Shown here piece after piece: positions 17,228 to 26,472 of a stretch of 64,000 nt of DNA; position 1 is the stretch's first letter, and every line of letters starts with the position of its first letter. The translations under genes were made by a program, and so were the position numbers. The notes beneath the pieces are model-generated. The model did not search any database, was not told the origin of the DNA, and saw only the letters and a program-made list of their open reading frames with translations. Where the stretch lies: contig JAIMBI010000015.1 in NCBI GenBank assembly GCA_023565505.1, forward strand, positions 1-64,000, read 5' to 3'. This stretch comes from Actinomycetes bacterium (GTDB taxonomy: Bacteria; Bacillota; Sulfobacillia; Sulfobacillales; JAIMBI01).

Positions 17228-19863
17228 GGCGCCTCACCGCCCGCCGCCCACGGGCGCCCTGCCTCCGGGCCCCGCGCGGCCGAACTCCCTCGCCAAACCC
17301 CCCGGGGATCGAAGGCGGCCGCGAGCCGCTCCCGGATCGCCGCCAGGGCCGGGGGGTCCTCCGGCCCGAAGGTCCACCCGTGCCCGTCGAGCCGCCGCCA
17401 CGCCGTCGGGGCGAAGGGGGGCGGCCCGTCGCCGGCCCCCGATGCGAACCGCGTGATCCACCCGTCGCCGACCTGCACCACGAGCCGCCCGGTCGGCGCC
17501 GCGAGCCAGGCGGCGGCCGCCCACAGGTCGCGCGGCCGGACGGCGAACTGCTCGACCACGCCCGTCCCGGACCGCGCCGCGTCCCATCCTCGCGCCGCGG
17601 CCCGGGCCAGGGTGCCCAGGTAGGCGGCGGCCGCGTCGGGCTCCAGCCACTCGAGGGCGGGCAGGCCGCACGCCGCGGCCAGGCCATCCACGACCTCGCG
17701 GACGGCCGCGCCCTCCCAACCCTCCGCGAGCACGTCGACGCTCGGGCCGTCGTCGCCCAGACCGGCCTTCAACCAGAGTCCCTGGGGCCGCACCGGCGCG
17801 CGTACCACCTCCTCGAGCCACTGCGCCCACGATCCCGGGGGCAGGCCGGCAAGCGGCAGCCGACCCACCCGGACCGTCTCGGCACGCGGCCACAGCCGCA
17901 GCACGACCCGTTCGAGCACCCCGAACCGCCCGTGGCTCCCGACGAACAGCTTGGGCATGTCCAGCCCCGCGACGTTCTTGACCACCTTCCGGCCGTAGCG
18001 GTGCCGGCGTCCCAGACCGTCCACGACGGTCACGCCCAGGACCCAGTTCTTGAGGGGGCCGAACCCGAAGCGCCGGGGACCGTCGAAGACGCCCGCCACC
18101 AGGCCGCCCACGGTGCCGTCGCCCGTCCAGGGCTGGGCCGGGAACATGAGGCCCCCCTCGGCCAGCATGTGGTCGAGGCGGTCGAGCGTCATCCCGGCTT
18201 CGACCTCCACCGTGAGGTTGTCGGGATCCCAGTCCACCACCCGGTCGAGGGCCGTGAGCCGGCACACCGCGTCCACTCCGCGGGCCTCCGCGCTGTGGCG
18301 TCCCGCCCCCCGCACGGCGAGCGTCCGGCCCCCGGCCGCCGCCTCCCGCACCGCCACCGCGAGTTCGTCGCCGGTCGTGGGCTCGACCGTGGCGCACCCC
18401 CCGGACGGGATGTCGTGCCCGGCGTCCGCCCCGGTCGCGTCCGCGTCCAGCGGATAGACCGCCTTCCCCGGATTGAGCCGGCCGGCCGGGTCGAACGCCC
18501 CCTTGACCGCCCACATGCCGGCCAGCTCGGTCGGTCCGTACATGAGCGGCAGGGTCTCCAGCTTGTCCACCCCGATCCCGTGCTCCCCGGTGATGGACCC
18601 GTCGAGGGCCGCCGCCCGCTCGAGAATCTCCCGGTCGGCCGCCCGCATCCGCTCCCACTGCTCGGGGTCCTCGGGGTCGTACGGGATGAGGGGGTGGAGG
18701 TTGCCGTCGCCGGCGTGGGCCAAGGTGGCCAGGGGCAGGCGGTAGCGCTCCCGGACGGCGAGCACGAACTCCATCATCTCGGCGAGCAACGGGCGCGGCA
18801 CGGTCACGTCCTGCACCCAGATGTGGGCTCCCAGCCGCGCCACCGCCGCGTAGGCGGCGCGCCGGGCCGCCATCAGGCGGTCGGCGTGCGCGGCGTCCCG
18901 CGCCTGCTCGACGAAGACGGCTCCGGCCCGCGCCAGGACTCCCGCCGCGCGTTCGGCCTGGGCGCCGACGCTCCCGCGCGGCCCGTCCACCTCGACCAGG
19001 AGCACGGCGGCCGCCGCCTCGGGGTAGCCCGCGTCGATGAACGGCCGGACCGCATCCAGCGAGGCCCGGTCCAGCAGTTCCAGCGTCGACGGTACGATGC
19101 GCGCGGCGACCACCGCGGAGACCGCCCGCACCGCGGTGGTGAGGTCGGCGAACGCCGCCAGCAGGGTGGCGGTGGCCTCCGGCCGGGGCACCACGGTGAG
19201 TTCGAGCAAGGTCGCTACGGCGAGGACGCCCTCGGACCCGACGAGCAGGCCGCCCCAGTCCAGGGACCGCTCCCCGTCCAGGGACCCCGGGCACGTGACC
19301 ACCGTGCCGTCCGCCAGCACCGCCTCCACGGCCCGGACGTAATGGGACGTGACGCCGTACTTCACGCAGTGGGGGCCGCCCGACCCCTCGCCCACGTTGC
19401 CGCCCAGGCTCGAGATGCGGTGACTGGCCGGGTCCGGCGGGAAGAAGAACCCGTGGGGGGCCAGGATGGCCTGCAACTCGGCGTTGGTCAGGCCCGGCTC
19501 GACCACCACCCGGCGGTTGGCCAGATCGATCTCCCGGACCGCCTTCATGCCGGCGAGCGACAGCACCACGCCCCCGACGACCGGGACGGTGCCGCCGCTG
19601 ATGTTGCTCCCCGACCCCCGGGGGATGACCGGCACGCCGAACCGACCGGCGATGCGCAGGACGTCGACGACGTCCGCCGTGCTCGCCGCCAGGACCGCGG
19701 CGTGCGGGCGGTGCCGCTCGGTGGTGGCGTCGTAGGCGTAGGCGAGGAGGGCATGGTCGTTGATCACCGCGCGCCGTCCGAATCGCCCCCGGAGCGCCGC
19801 CCGCAGCCGGGTCACCGCCTCGTCGTCGAGCCGCGGACGGTACCGCTCCAGGAGGGGTCGCAC
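17224..19863 (-). CDS. Fused glycolate oxidase FAD subunits GlcD-GlcE
   Basis: This is one reading frame of about 880 residues. The N-terminal half is GlcD: the FAD-binding PCMH domain has PRGSGSNISGG and GGNVGEGSGGPHC, and the C-terminal cap has HAGDGNLHP and GEHGIG, ending at NPGKAVYPL. A linker of about 25 residues follows. The C-terminal half is GlcE: a second PCMH domain with RGAGRHS, WTGDGTVGGLVA and a shortened C-terminus. In most bacteria these are separate genes. The reaction is oxidation of glycolate (or a similar 2-hydroxy acid) to glyoxylate. The start is uncertain: GTG 19863 after GGGGGG is chosen; GTG 19899 and ATG 20001 are alternatives. Confidence 0.86.
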   Translation of the reverse strand: MRPLLERYRPRLDDEAVTRLRAALRGRFGRRAVINDHALLAYAYDATTERHRPHAAVLAASTADVVDVLRIAGRFGVPVIPRGSGSNISGGTVPVVGGVVLSLAGMKAVREIDLANRRVVVEPGLTNAELQAILAPHGFFFPPDPASHRISSLGGNVGEGSGGPHCVKYGVTSHYVRAVEAVLADGTVVTCPGSLDGERSLDWGGLLVGSEGVLAVATLLELTVVPRPEATATLLAAFADLTTAVRAVSAVVAARIVPSTLELLDRASLDAVRPFIDAGYPEAAAAVLLVEVDGPRGSVGAQAERAAGVLARAGAVFVEQARDAAHADRLMAARRAAYAAVARLGAHIWVQDVTVPRPLLAEMMEFVLAVRERYRLPLATLAHAGDGNLHPLIPYDPEDPEQWERMRAADREILERAAALDGSITGEHGIGVDKLETLPLMYGPTELAGMWAVKGAFDPAGRLNPGKAVYPLDADATGADAGHDIPSGGCATVEPTTGDELAVAVREAAAGGRTLAVRGAGRHSAEARGVDAVCRLTALDRVVDWDPDNLTVEVEAGMTLDRLDHMLAEGGLMFPAQPWTGDGTVGGLVAGVFDGPRRFGFGPLKNWVLGVTVVDGLGRRHRYGRKVVKNVAGLDMPKLFVGSHGRFGVLERVVLRLWPRAETVRVGRLPLAGLPPGSWAQWLEEVVRAPVRPQGLWLKAGLGDDGPSVDVLAEGWEGAAVREVVDGLAAACGLPALEWLEPDAAAAYLGTLARAAARGWDAARSGTGVVEQFAVRPRDLWAAAAWLAAPTGRLVVQVGDGWITRFASGAGDGPPPFAPTAWRRLDGHGWTFGPEDPPALAAIRERLAAAFDPRGVWRGSSAARGPEAGRPWAAGGEAP

Positions 19864-20132
19864 GTGTGCCCCCCGGAGGGGGGAAAGCCGTTCGGCCACC
19901 CCATCGCCCCCTGTCCGTAGATGGGGCAAGATTCCCCACGGACGGCCGAAAATCCTGTCGCCCGGCGCCCCCGACCGCCCCGCCCCCGCCTGGTGTATCA
20001 TCAGACCAGAACTGGCGGGACCTTCCGCCCCGTCCGGCCCAGGGATGGGTGACCCGTCCCGCGCATACGCTCTGGCGAGCGTCGTGGGGCAGGCGGCGTT
20101 CCAGCAGGCGGCGAAACGGAGACGGATGTTCG

Positions 20133-21332
20133 ATGACGGAAGAACCGAAGCGGTCCCCGCACCCCGTCCGCGACTGGCCCCGGCCCGCGGAACCCGTCGA
20201 CGTCCTCCTGGTGGGGGCCGGGTTCGGCGGCGGCCACAACCAGTCGGCCTGGGCGGTCCGCGAGGCGCTGGACCGGGTCTGGCCGGGCGTGCGGGCCCAT
20301 GTCCTAGACTACCTCGACCTGTTCCCCGCTCTCGGGCCGGTCACCGCCAAGGGCTACGTCGCCATGACGAAGTACTGGCCGCGCGCCTACGGGTTCTTCC
20401 ACGACCTGACGGGACAGTTCGCCCCCCATCCGGCCTGGCGGGGTGCCGTGGGGCAGGTCGGCGAGCGGGACTTCTGGGCGGTCCTGCAACGGTTCGACCC
20501 CGCCGTGCTGGTGCTCACCCATCCCCTCCCGGCGACCGTGGCGGCCGGATGGCGCCGGGCGGGGTTGAACGTACCGCCGACCATCCTGGTGGTCACCGAC
20601 TACAGCGTCCACCCCCAGTGGGCCCAGCCCGGCCTGGACCACTACTGCGTGCCGAACCGCGAGGTCGCCGACACGCTGGTGCGCGCCGGCGTGGATCCCG
20701 GCCGCATCGAGCTCACGGGCATCCCCGTGCGCCAGGCGTTCTGGGACCCGCCCGCCCGGGACGCGGCACGGACCCGGTGGAACCTCCCCCCCTCCGACTC
20801 GGTGGTGCTGTTCCTGGGCAGCGCCCTCGGGGGGCTCGGCGGCGTCTCCGCCGCCTGCCGCCGGCTCGTCGTGGGTGTCCCCGACGCGCGCCTGGTGGTG
20901 GTCACCGGCCGGGACCGGCGGCTCAAGGCCCGGCTGGACCACTTCGCGGCGCGGGTGGGGACCGACCGGCTCCGGGTGCTGGGGTACGTCACGGACGTCG
21001 CGGGTCTCCTCGCCGCCGCGGACGTCCTCGTCACCAAGGCCGGCGGGCTCACGCTGTCGGAAGCCCTCGCCGTCGGGGTCGCCACGGTCATCTATCGGCC
21101 CATCCCCGGTCACGAGCAGGACAATGCGGCGTGGCTGGCGCGCCGGGACGCCGCGCTGGTCACGGACCGGGCCGAAGAGTTGGCCGCCGCGGTACGGTCC
21201 CTGGTCCACGACCCGACCCGGCGGGCGGCGCTGGCCGCGGCGGCCCGGGCCCTCGGGCGGCCGCGCGCGGCCCTGGCCGTCGCGGAGACGGTCCGGGCCT
21301 ACGCGCCGCGCCGGACGGGCGTGAGCGGCTAG
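20133..21332 (+). CDS. Glycosyltransferase of the MGDG synthase / UgtP type
   Basis: This is a 399-residue GT-B fold enzyme of GT family 28. The N-terminal MGDG-synthase domain opens with VLLVGAGFGGGHNQSAWAV, continues with a YLDLFPALG helix, and contains VTDYSVHPQWAQPGLDHY. The C-terminal nucleotide-sugar domain has GYVTDVAGLLAAADVLVTKAGGLTLSEAL and the PIPGHEQDN loop. These traits fit processive diacylglycerol glucosyltransferases, which make glycolipids at the inner membrane leaflet, or a MurG-like relative. ATG 20133 has GGAG about 14 bases upstream. A TATCAT hexamer at 19996-20001 may be the -10 box. It is divergent from the glycolate oxidase gene. Confidence 0.8.
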   Translation: MTEEPKRSPHPVRDWPRPAEPVDVLLVGAGFGGGHNQSAWAVREALDRVWPGVRAHVLDYLDLFPALGPVTAKGYVAMTKYWPRAYGFFHDLTGQFAPHPAWRGAVGQVGERDFWAVLQRFDPAVLVLTHPLPATVAAGWRRAGLNVPPTILVVTDYSVHPQWAQPGLDHYCVPNREVADTLVRAGVDPGRIELTGIPVRQAFWDPPARDAARTRWNLPPSDSVVLFLGSALGGLGGVSAACRRLVVGVPDARLVVVTGRDRRLKARLDHFAARVGTDRLRVLGYVTDVAGLLAAADVLVTKAGGLTLSEALAVGVATVIYRPIPGHEQDNAAWLARRDAALVTDRAEELAAAVRSLVHDPTRRAALAAAARALGRPRAALAVAETVRAYAPRRTGVSG

Positions 21333-21385
21333 TCCCCCGCCGGGCGGGATCCACCGCCCCGGCACCCGGACAGAAGGAGGAAGCC

Positions 21386-22300
21386 ATGAGCTGGTTGGTC
21401 GAACCCACGCCGGAACAGGCCGAGCTGGCGGACCGCTTCCGGGCGCTCCTGGCCGGGCCGGCGGTGCTGAAGGTCCCGGGGGCGCACGACGCCCTCGCCG
21501 CGCTGGCGGCCCGGCGGGCCGGCTTCCAGGCCCTGTATCTCTCCGGGGCGGCCTACGCGGCGAGCCGCGGGCTCCCGGACCTGGGCCTCCTGGAGTCCGC
21601 CGAGGTGGCGGAGCGGGCGCGGGACATCGTCCGCGCGACCGGCCTGCCCCTGCTCGTGGATGTGGACACGGGCTACGGCGGCGTGCTCAACGCCGTGCGG
21701 ATGGCGCGCGAGATGGTGGAGGCCCGCGTGGCCGCGGTGCAGATCGAGGACCAGGCACTGCCCAAGAAGTGCGGGCACCTGAGCGGCAAGACCCTGGTCG
21801 CGCCGGAGGAGATGGCGGAGAAGATCCGGGCCCTCCGCGCCGTCGCCCCCACGCTGGTCGTCGTGGCGCGGACCGACGCCTACGCCGTGGAGGGGTTCGA
21901 CGCCGCCGTGCGGCGCGCCCTGCTGTACCGCGAGGCGGGGGCGGCCGTCATCTTCCCCGAGGCCCTCCCGTCGGCCGAGGTCTTCCGCGCCTTCGCCGAG
22001 CGCGTCGGCGGCGTGCTCCTGGCCAACATGACGGAGTTCGGCCGCACGCCCTACCTCAGCGCGGACACCTTCCACGCCCTCGGCTACCGGGTGGTGATCT
22101 ACCCCGCCTCCTCGCTGCGCGTGGCCGCCTACGCCTACGAGCGCCTGTACCGGACGCTCCAGGAGACCGGCACCCAGCGGGACCTCCTGGAGGTCATGCA
22201 GACGCGGGAAGACCTCTACGACCTGATCCGGTACTTCGCCTACGAGGACCTGGACCGGCACATCGCCCGCTCCGTCCTGCCCCCGGCGCCTACCAGCTGA
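21386..22300 (+). CDS. Isocitrate lyase/PEP mutase-family enzyme, methylisocitrate-lyase-like
   Basis: This is a 304-residue TIM-barrel protein of the ICL/PEPM superfamily. The metal and substrate signature is clear: DVDTGYGG, VQIEDQALPKKCGHLSGK with the catalytic KKCGH loop, and ARTDAYAV. The length and KKCGH favour 2-methylisocitrate lyase (PrpB) or an oxaloacetate hydrolase-like relative over PEP mutase. The product would be pyruvate plus succinate if it is PrpB. No citrate synthase or methylcitrate dehydratase lies nearby, so the name is tentative. AGAAGGAGG precedes ATG 21386. It overlaps the convergent protease gene by 11 bases. Confidence 0.8.
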   Translation: MSWLVEPTPEQAELADRFRALLAGPAVLKVPGAHDALAALAARRAGFQALYLSGAAYAASRGLPDLGLLESAEVAERARDIVRATGLPLLVDVDTGYGGVLNAVRMAREMVEARVAAVQIEDQALPKKCGHLSGKTLVAPEEMAEKIRALRAVAPTLVVVARTDAYAVEGFDAAVRRALLYREAGAAVIFPEALPSAEVFRAFAERVGGVLLANMTEFGRTPYLSADTFHALGYRVVIYPASSLRVAAYAYERLYRTLQETGTQRDLLEVMQTREDLYDLIRYFAYEDLDRHIARSVLPPAPTS

Positions 22301-23000
22301 GCTCCGCGCCGTGGGCGAAGAGCCACGCCTTGTGCCGCGCCCAGTCGGGCAGGATCTCCCCCACGGCGTTCCAGAAGGGCTTCTGGTGGTGCGGGAAGCG
22401 CAGGTGCACGAGTTCGTGCACCACGACGTAGTCCACCACGGCGAGCGGGGCCTGCACCAGCCGCCAGTTGAAGGCGATGAGCCCGTCGTCGCGGCAGTAG
22501 CCCCACCGCCGCGCGTACTCGTGGACCTTGAGCCGCCGGGGCGCCGAGCCGACCGTCGGGGCCCAGTGGGCCACCCGCTCGGGCAAAAGCCGCTCCGCCT
22601 GCACCCGATACCAGGCCACGAGGGCGGCCCGCACCGCCTCCGCCCGGCGGCCGGGGGCGAACCGCTCCGGCACGGTGACCCGCAGCCGACGTCCCTCGAG
22701 CACCACCCGCGTATCGCCCAGCAGGGCGGTGTCGACCACGAGGCCGAGCTCGCGTCCGACGAGCGCGAACGTCTCGCCCGTCACGAACCGGCGCGGCGGG
22801 GCCTTGGGCGCCGCCTCCAGGTGTTTCAGGATCCAGCGGGCGTGGGCGCGGATGAGCCCCTCCGCCCGGGACGGCTCGAACCCCTCGGGAACGAGCACGG
22901 TCACGGAGCCGCCCTGGATCTGGATGGCCGGGTGCCGCCGCCGCGGGCGGACGGCGACGGCGTAGGCGACGACGGTGTCGCCGATACGCGCGAGCGGCAC
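22290..23000 (-). CDS. YgjP/SprT-like zinc metallopeptidase (DUF45)
   Basis: This is a 236-residue cytosolic protein of the M48-like DUF45 family. An N-terminal beta-rich domain (IQGGSVTVLVPEG) is followed by a helical region with WILKHL. The zinc site is HELVHLRFPHHQKPFW (HExxH at 195-199, third His about 204), and the family WGYCRDDGLIAFNWRL segment precedes it. Its role is thought to be protein quality control or DNA-repair-like proteolysis; substrates are unknown. GTG 23000 was chosen since GAGAGGGGGGC lies 5-8 bases upstream and the domain follows directly. The frame is open further upstream without homology. Confidence 0.8.
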   Translation of the reverse strand: MPLARIGDTVVAYAVAVRPRRRHPAIQIQGGSVTVLVPEGFEPSRAEGLIRAHARWILKHLEAAPKAPPRRFVTGETFALVGRELGLVVDTALLGDTRVVLEGRRLRVTVPERFAPGRRAEAVRAALVAWYRVQAERLLPERVAHWAPTVGSAPRRLKVHEYARRWGYCRDDGLIAFNWRLVQAPLAVVDYVVVHELVHLRFPHHQKPFWNAVGEILPDWARHKAWLFAHGAELSW

Positions 23001-23089
23001 GAAAGCCCCCCTCTCGCCGGAGATGTGCGGCAAGGCCGTTTGCCACCAGGATACGTCCGGCCCGCCGGCGCGAGAAGGCCGACACCCCC

Positions 23090-24079
23090 TCAGGACGTGG
23101 CCGGGCCGCCTCCCGGGGTCAGTTCCACCGCCGGGATGCTCCCCATCCGGCCGGCCCGGAAGTCCTCGATGGCCTGCACGATCTCCTCGTGGGTGTTCAT
23201 GACGAACGGGCCGTAGTGGAAGATAGGCTCCCGGATGGGCTGGCCCCCGAGCACCAGCACGTCGAGGGCCTCGGCCGGGGCCGGCTGCCGCCGGTCGGCG
23301 GCCACGGACAGCGCCGCGCCGGCGCCGAACACCACCAGCTGGCCCTCCCCGAACGCCACGTGCGCCGGTCCGGCCGTGCCCCGCCCCGACAGGGCGTAGA
23401 CCATGGCGTTGAAGTCGGGCCGCCAGGGCAGCACCAGCCGCGCGCCCGGGCTCAGCGTGACGTGGGCGTACGTGATGGGGGTCCAGGTCACCCCCGGTCC
23501 CCGGTGGCCGGCCAGCTCGCCCGCGATGAGGCGGATGACGGCTCCGCCGTCCGCGGAAGTCAGGAGGGCCACCCGGTTCCCCTCGATGGACTGGTACCGC
23601 GGCGGGGTCATCTTCAACCGCCGCGGCAGGTTGACCCACAGCTGGACGCCGTGGAAGAGTCCGCCGTGGCGCACCAGGTCCTCCGTCGGCATCTCGTCGT
23701 GCAGGATGCCCGCGCCGGCGGTCATCCACTGCGTGGCCCCGTCGGCGATGAGGCCCCCGCCGCCGTTGGAGTCCCGGTGCCGCATGGTCCCGTCGATCAT
23801 GTACGTGACGGTCTCGAAGCCGCGGTGGGGATGCCACGGAGCCCCCTTGGCCTCGCCCGGCCCGTACTCGATGGCGCCCAGGTGATCCAGGAGCAGGAAG
23901 GGGTCCGTGTCCCGGAGGCTGACCTGCTGGCCCGGGAAGGGCCGGCGGACCGGAAACCCCGCCCCCTCCAGGAAGGTGGGCGCATGGACCACTTGGCGGA
24001 CGGGACGCTCCGGCACCCCGGGATCCGGCTCCGGCACGCGCGGAAGCAGGAGAACGTTGTCGGGACGTACGGCTGGCAT
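23090..24079 (-). CDS. Pirin family protein
   Basis: This is a 329-residue bicupin. The first cupin contains the metal-site signature HPHRGFETVTYMIDG and the AGAGILHDEMP segment. The pirin C-terminal cupin follows (FNAMVYALSGRG and LVLGGQPIREPIFHYGPFVMN). Some pirins are quercetinases, others regulate or sense redox state; nothing here decides. AAAGGAGGGGCCC precedes ATG 24079. The upstream region contains two short inverted repeats (annotated separately). Confidence 0.88.
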   Translation of the reverse strand: MPAVRPDNVLLLPRVPEPDPGVPERPVRQVVHAPTFLEGAGFPVRRPFPGQQVSLRDTDPFLLLDHLGAIEYGPGEAKGAPWHPHRGFETVTYMIDGTMRHRDSNGGGGLIADGATQWMTAGAGILHDEMPTEDLVRHGGLFHGVQLWVNLPRRLKMTPPRYQSIEGNRVALLTSADGGAVIRLIAGELAGHRGPGVTWTPITYAHVTLSPGARLVLPWRPDFNAMVYALSGRGTAGPAHVAFGEGQLVVFGAGAALSVAADRRQPAPAEALDVLVLGGQPIREPIFHYGPFVMNTHEEIVQAIEDFRAGRMGSIPAVELTPGGGPATS

Positions 24080-24131
24080 GGGCCCCTCCTTTCGCCACGG
24101 CGCCACAGGACGCGCTGCTGTCCCCCAAAAG

Positions 24132-24163
24132 GTTCCCAAACGGAACTTACTGTACGAGTGTAC
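24132..24163. promoter_or_regulatory. Two adjacent small inverted repeats upstream of the pirin gene
   Basis: GTTCC-CAAAC-GGAAC (24132-24146) and GTAC-GAGT-GTAC (24152-24163) lie next to each other, 53-84 bases upstream of the pirin start, in a locally AT-richer patch between the yigZ-like stop and the pirin start. They could be operator sites or part of a terminator/attenuator. No T-tract follows. Confidence 0.25.
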
Positions 24164-24197
24164 CGCCTTCGCCGGGACCGGGCAAGGCGCCCCTCGG

Positions 24198-24761
24198 CTA
24201 CAGGATGCCCTCGCCGTCGGGTGTCCACCGAAGCCGCCCCGGGTCACGGACGACGCGGGCCAAGGCCTCGCGCACCGCAGGGTCGTCGGTCACCCAGCCG
24301 GACCAGCGCACGGTGTCGCCGTGGACGACTTCCGCCTCCCGATGCGCGATGCTCTCGAGGAGTCGTCGCCAAGCCGCCTCTTCGGCGTAACTGAGCGTCG
24401 CCGCCACCCGGGCCAGGGGTTGGAGCGGCACCAGGTCGGCGGCGTCCAGCACGGCCTGGGCGGCTTGGAAGAAGGCCCGCCACAGCCCCGGCCGGCCGAG
24501 TTTGATGCCGCCGAAGTAGCGGGCCACACCCAGGGCCGCCCGTTCGACACCGCGTTCCCGGAGCGCCGCCAGAAGGGGTGCCCCCGCCGTCCCGCCCGGC
24601 TCCCCGTCGTCGTCGCACGCCTCCTGGGCAGCCGACCATCGCACCGCCCACGGCCGATGGTCGGCCCGCGGGTGCTCTCGCCGGAGGCGGTCGCGCACCC
24701 CTTCGGCCGAAGGACTCTCGAGCGGCCAAAGCCACGCCACGAACCGCGAGCGCTGGACCAC
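24198..24761 (-). CDS. YigZ / IMPACT family protein (UPF0029)
   Basis: This is a 187-residue protein. The N-terminal IMPACT domain opens with QRSRFVAWLWPLES and has the family hallmarks DDDGEPGGTAGAPLL and GVARYFGGIKLG. The C-terminal part is the short DUF1949-type ferredoxin-like domain. The E. coli homologue is a conserved translation-linked protein of uncertain biochemical role. The start is uncertain: GTG 24761 is used, but homologues usually have about 15 more residues. A CTG overlapping the TGA stop of the upstream dehydrogenase gene could supply them by coupling. Confidence 0.83.
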   Translation of the reverse strand: MVQRSRFVAWLWPLESPSAEGVRDRLRREHPRADHRPWAVRWSAAQEACDDDGEPGGTAGAPLLAALRERGVERAALGVARYFGGIKLGRPGLWRAFFQAAQAVLDAADLVPLQPLARVAATLSYAEEAAWRRLLESIAHREAEVVHGDTVRWSGWVTDDPAVREALARVVRDPGRLRWTPDGEGIL

Positions 24762-24823
24762 CCGCTCCGCCGTCGCCGGTGCCCGCGGGGCCCTCCGCCC
24801 CGGCGCGCCGGACCCGCCGGTCG

Positions 24824-25918
24824 TCAGTACACCACCACGCCGCGGGCCAACTCGCCCGCCTCCAGATCATGCAGCGCCTGGTTGATCTGCTCCGGGCGGT
24901 AGGTGCGGGTCACCAGCTCGTCCAACTTGAGGCGGCCCGTGCGGTAGAGATCGATGAGACGGGGGATGTCGACCCGGGGCCGGGCGCCCCCGTAGAAGGA
25001 TCCCACGAGCATCTTCTCCTGAAACGGAATCTGCATCGCGGGCAGGGCGACCTCGCTGTCTGCCGGGGAGATGCCCACCACCACGGCCATGCCGCCCGGC
25101 TTGACCATGTCGTAGGCCTGGCGGATGGTCTCCGGCCGGCCGAGCACCTCGAAGGCGTAGTCCACCCCGAGGCCGCCGGTCAGGTCCCGCACCGCCTCGA
25201 CGACGTTCTCCCGCCGCCCGTTGATCCCGTGCGTGGCGCCGAACCGTCGGGCCATCTCCAGTTTGGCGTCGAGGATGTCCACCGCGATGATCTGCCGGGC
25301 GCCGGCCAGAACCGCCCCCTGGACGACGTTCAAGCCCACGCCGCCGGCGCCGACCACGGCGACCGTCGCGCCCACGTGGACCCGGGCGGTGTTCATGACG
25401 GCCCCAACGCCGGTCATGACCCCGCAGCCCACCACCACCGCTCGCTCCAGCGGGACCTCCGCGGGGACGGGGATAGCGCAGGCCTCGGGGACGACGCCCA
25501 TCTCGCCGAACGACGAGACGACCATGTGATGGACCGGCTGGTCCCCGATGCGGAACCGGGTCGATCCGTCGGGGAACGTGCCCCCCGTCAGCATCTTGAT
25601 GCCCACGCGGCAGAGGTTGGGCCGGCCCACGGTGCAGTACTCGCACTGCCCGCAGCCGTAGATCCAGGACAGCACCACGTGGTCGCCGGGCTTGACCGTG
25701 GTGACGCCGGGACCCACTTCCTCGACGATGCCCGCCCCCTCGTGGCCGAGGATGATGGGCAGCGACGAGGGCCGCTCGCCCTGGATCCGGGTCAGGTCAC
25801 TGTGGCAGACGCCGCTGGCCACGAAGCGCACCAGGACCTCCCCCGCTCGGGGCGGCAGGACCTCGACCTCCTCGATGACCAACGGCTGGCGGTATTCATG
25901 CAGGACGGCTGCTTTCAC
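24824..25918 (-). CDS. Zinc-dependent alcohol dehydrogenase (MDR superfamily)
   Basis: This is a 364-residue medium-chain dehydrogenase. Catalytic zinc ligands are Cys38 (GVCHSDL), His59-Glu60 (LGHEGAG) and a later Cys. The structural zinc site is Cys89, Cys92, Cys95 and Cys103 (YGCGQCEYCTVGRPNLC). The NAD-binding Rossmann motif is VVGAGGVGLNVV, with acidic Asp in AVDILD favouring NAD. It is close to class III/mycothiol-type dehydrogenases, so formaldehyde or alcohol substrates are possible. It starts at GTG 25918 with a poor ribosome binding site. It is downstream of the cupin and may be in the same transcript. Confidence 0.88.
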   Translation of the reverse strand: MKAAVLHEYRQPLVIEEVEVLPPRAGEVLVRFVASGVCHSDLTRIQGERPSSLPIILGHEGAGIVEEVGPGVTTVKPGDHVVLSWIYGCGQCEYCTVGRPNLCRVGIKMLTGGTFPDGSTRFRIGDQPVHHMVVSSFGEMGVVPEACAIPVPAEVPLERAVVVGCGVMTGVGAVMNTARVHVGATVAVVGAGGVGLNVVQGAVLAGARQIIAVDILDAKLEMARRFGATHGINGRRENVVEAVRDLTGGLGVDYAFEVLGRPETIRQAYDMVKPGGMAVVVGISPADSEVALPAMQIPFQEKMLVGSFYGGARPRVDIPRLIDLYRTGRLKLDELVTRTYRPEQINQALHDLEAGELARGVVVY

Positions 25919-26036
25919 GACCAGGGCGCCCGGTCCGCCCGGGCGCCGCTCCCTCCCTTCGACCTCAACGCTCCGCGCCGAAACCTCCGTCGGATTCGCG
26001 ACGCCGCGCGGACCTTCCTGCCGGCGCGGACCGGCC

Positions 26037-26348
26037 TCAGCCGGCGGCACGGAAGGCGCCCACCAACACCAGGGCCCCCTCGGGACCGCCGATGATCTGG
26101 TGGTCGACCCCTACGGGGAATTCCGCATGCTCCCCCTGCGCCAGGGTCCACTGGCTCTCGCCGACGCGCACCGCGGCCGACCCCTCGACCACGACGCACC
26201 ACTCGTGCCGGTCCGGGTGGCGGTGCAGAGGAAAAGCCGTCGCGGGGGCGAAGCGGATGTACTTCACCGTTCCTTGCGGACGTTCCACCAGCATCCGTTG
26301 CACGATGCCCGCGACCGATCCCACCGGCTCCCAATGCGTCTCGTCCAT
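26037..26348 (-). CDS. Small single-domain cupin protein
   Basis: This is a 103-residue cupin beta-barrel. The first metal motif is FPLHRHPDRHEWCVVVEG, and the second is PVGVDHQIIG. It probably binds a divalent metal. The role is unknown. GGGAGGTGCGG lies just upstream of ATG 26348. It sits between the Crp-family regulator gene and the dehydrogenase. A GTGA-N6-TCAC palindrome lies about 95-108 bases upstream, so it is a likely target of that regulator. Confidence 0.85.
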   Translation of the reverse strand: MDETHWEPVGSVAGIVQRMLVERPQGTVKYIRFAPATAFPLHRHPDRHEWCVVVEGSAAVRVGESQWTLAQGEHAEFPVGVDHQIIGGPEGALVLVGAFRAAG

Positions 26349-26442
26349 GTCCGCACCTCCCCGGGAAGGCTGCATGCCGCGCCGGCCGCCAGCCCCGGCG
26401 GCCGGCCCGATGATTGTGGGATCCGCCGCACCCCGTCCCGCA

Positions 26443-26456
26443 GTGACGGGGATCAC
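26443..26456. promoter_or_regulatory. GTGA-N6-TCAC palindrome (predicted Crp-family operator) upstream of the cupin gene
   Basis: The 14-base palindrome GTGA-CGGGGA-TCAC matches the core of a CRP-type operator. A minus-strand CACAAT (26418-26413) could be the -10 box of the cupin promoter. This places the operator centre about 43 bases upstream of the inferred start, close to the classical class II activator position. The neighbouring regulator has the matching recognition-helix residues. Confidence 0.5.
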
Positions 26457-26472
26457 GATCCGGATGCGGCCG

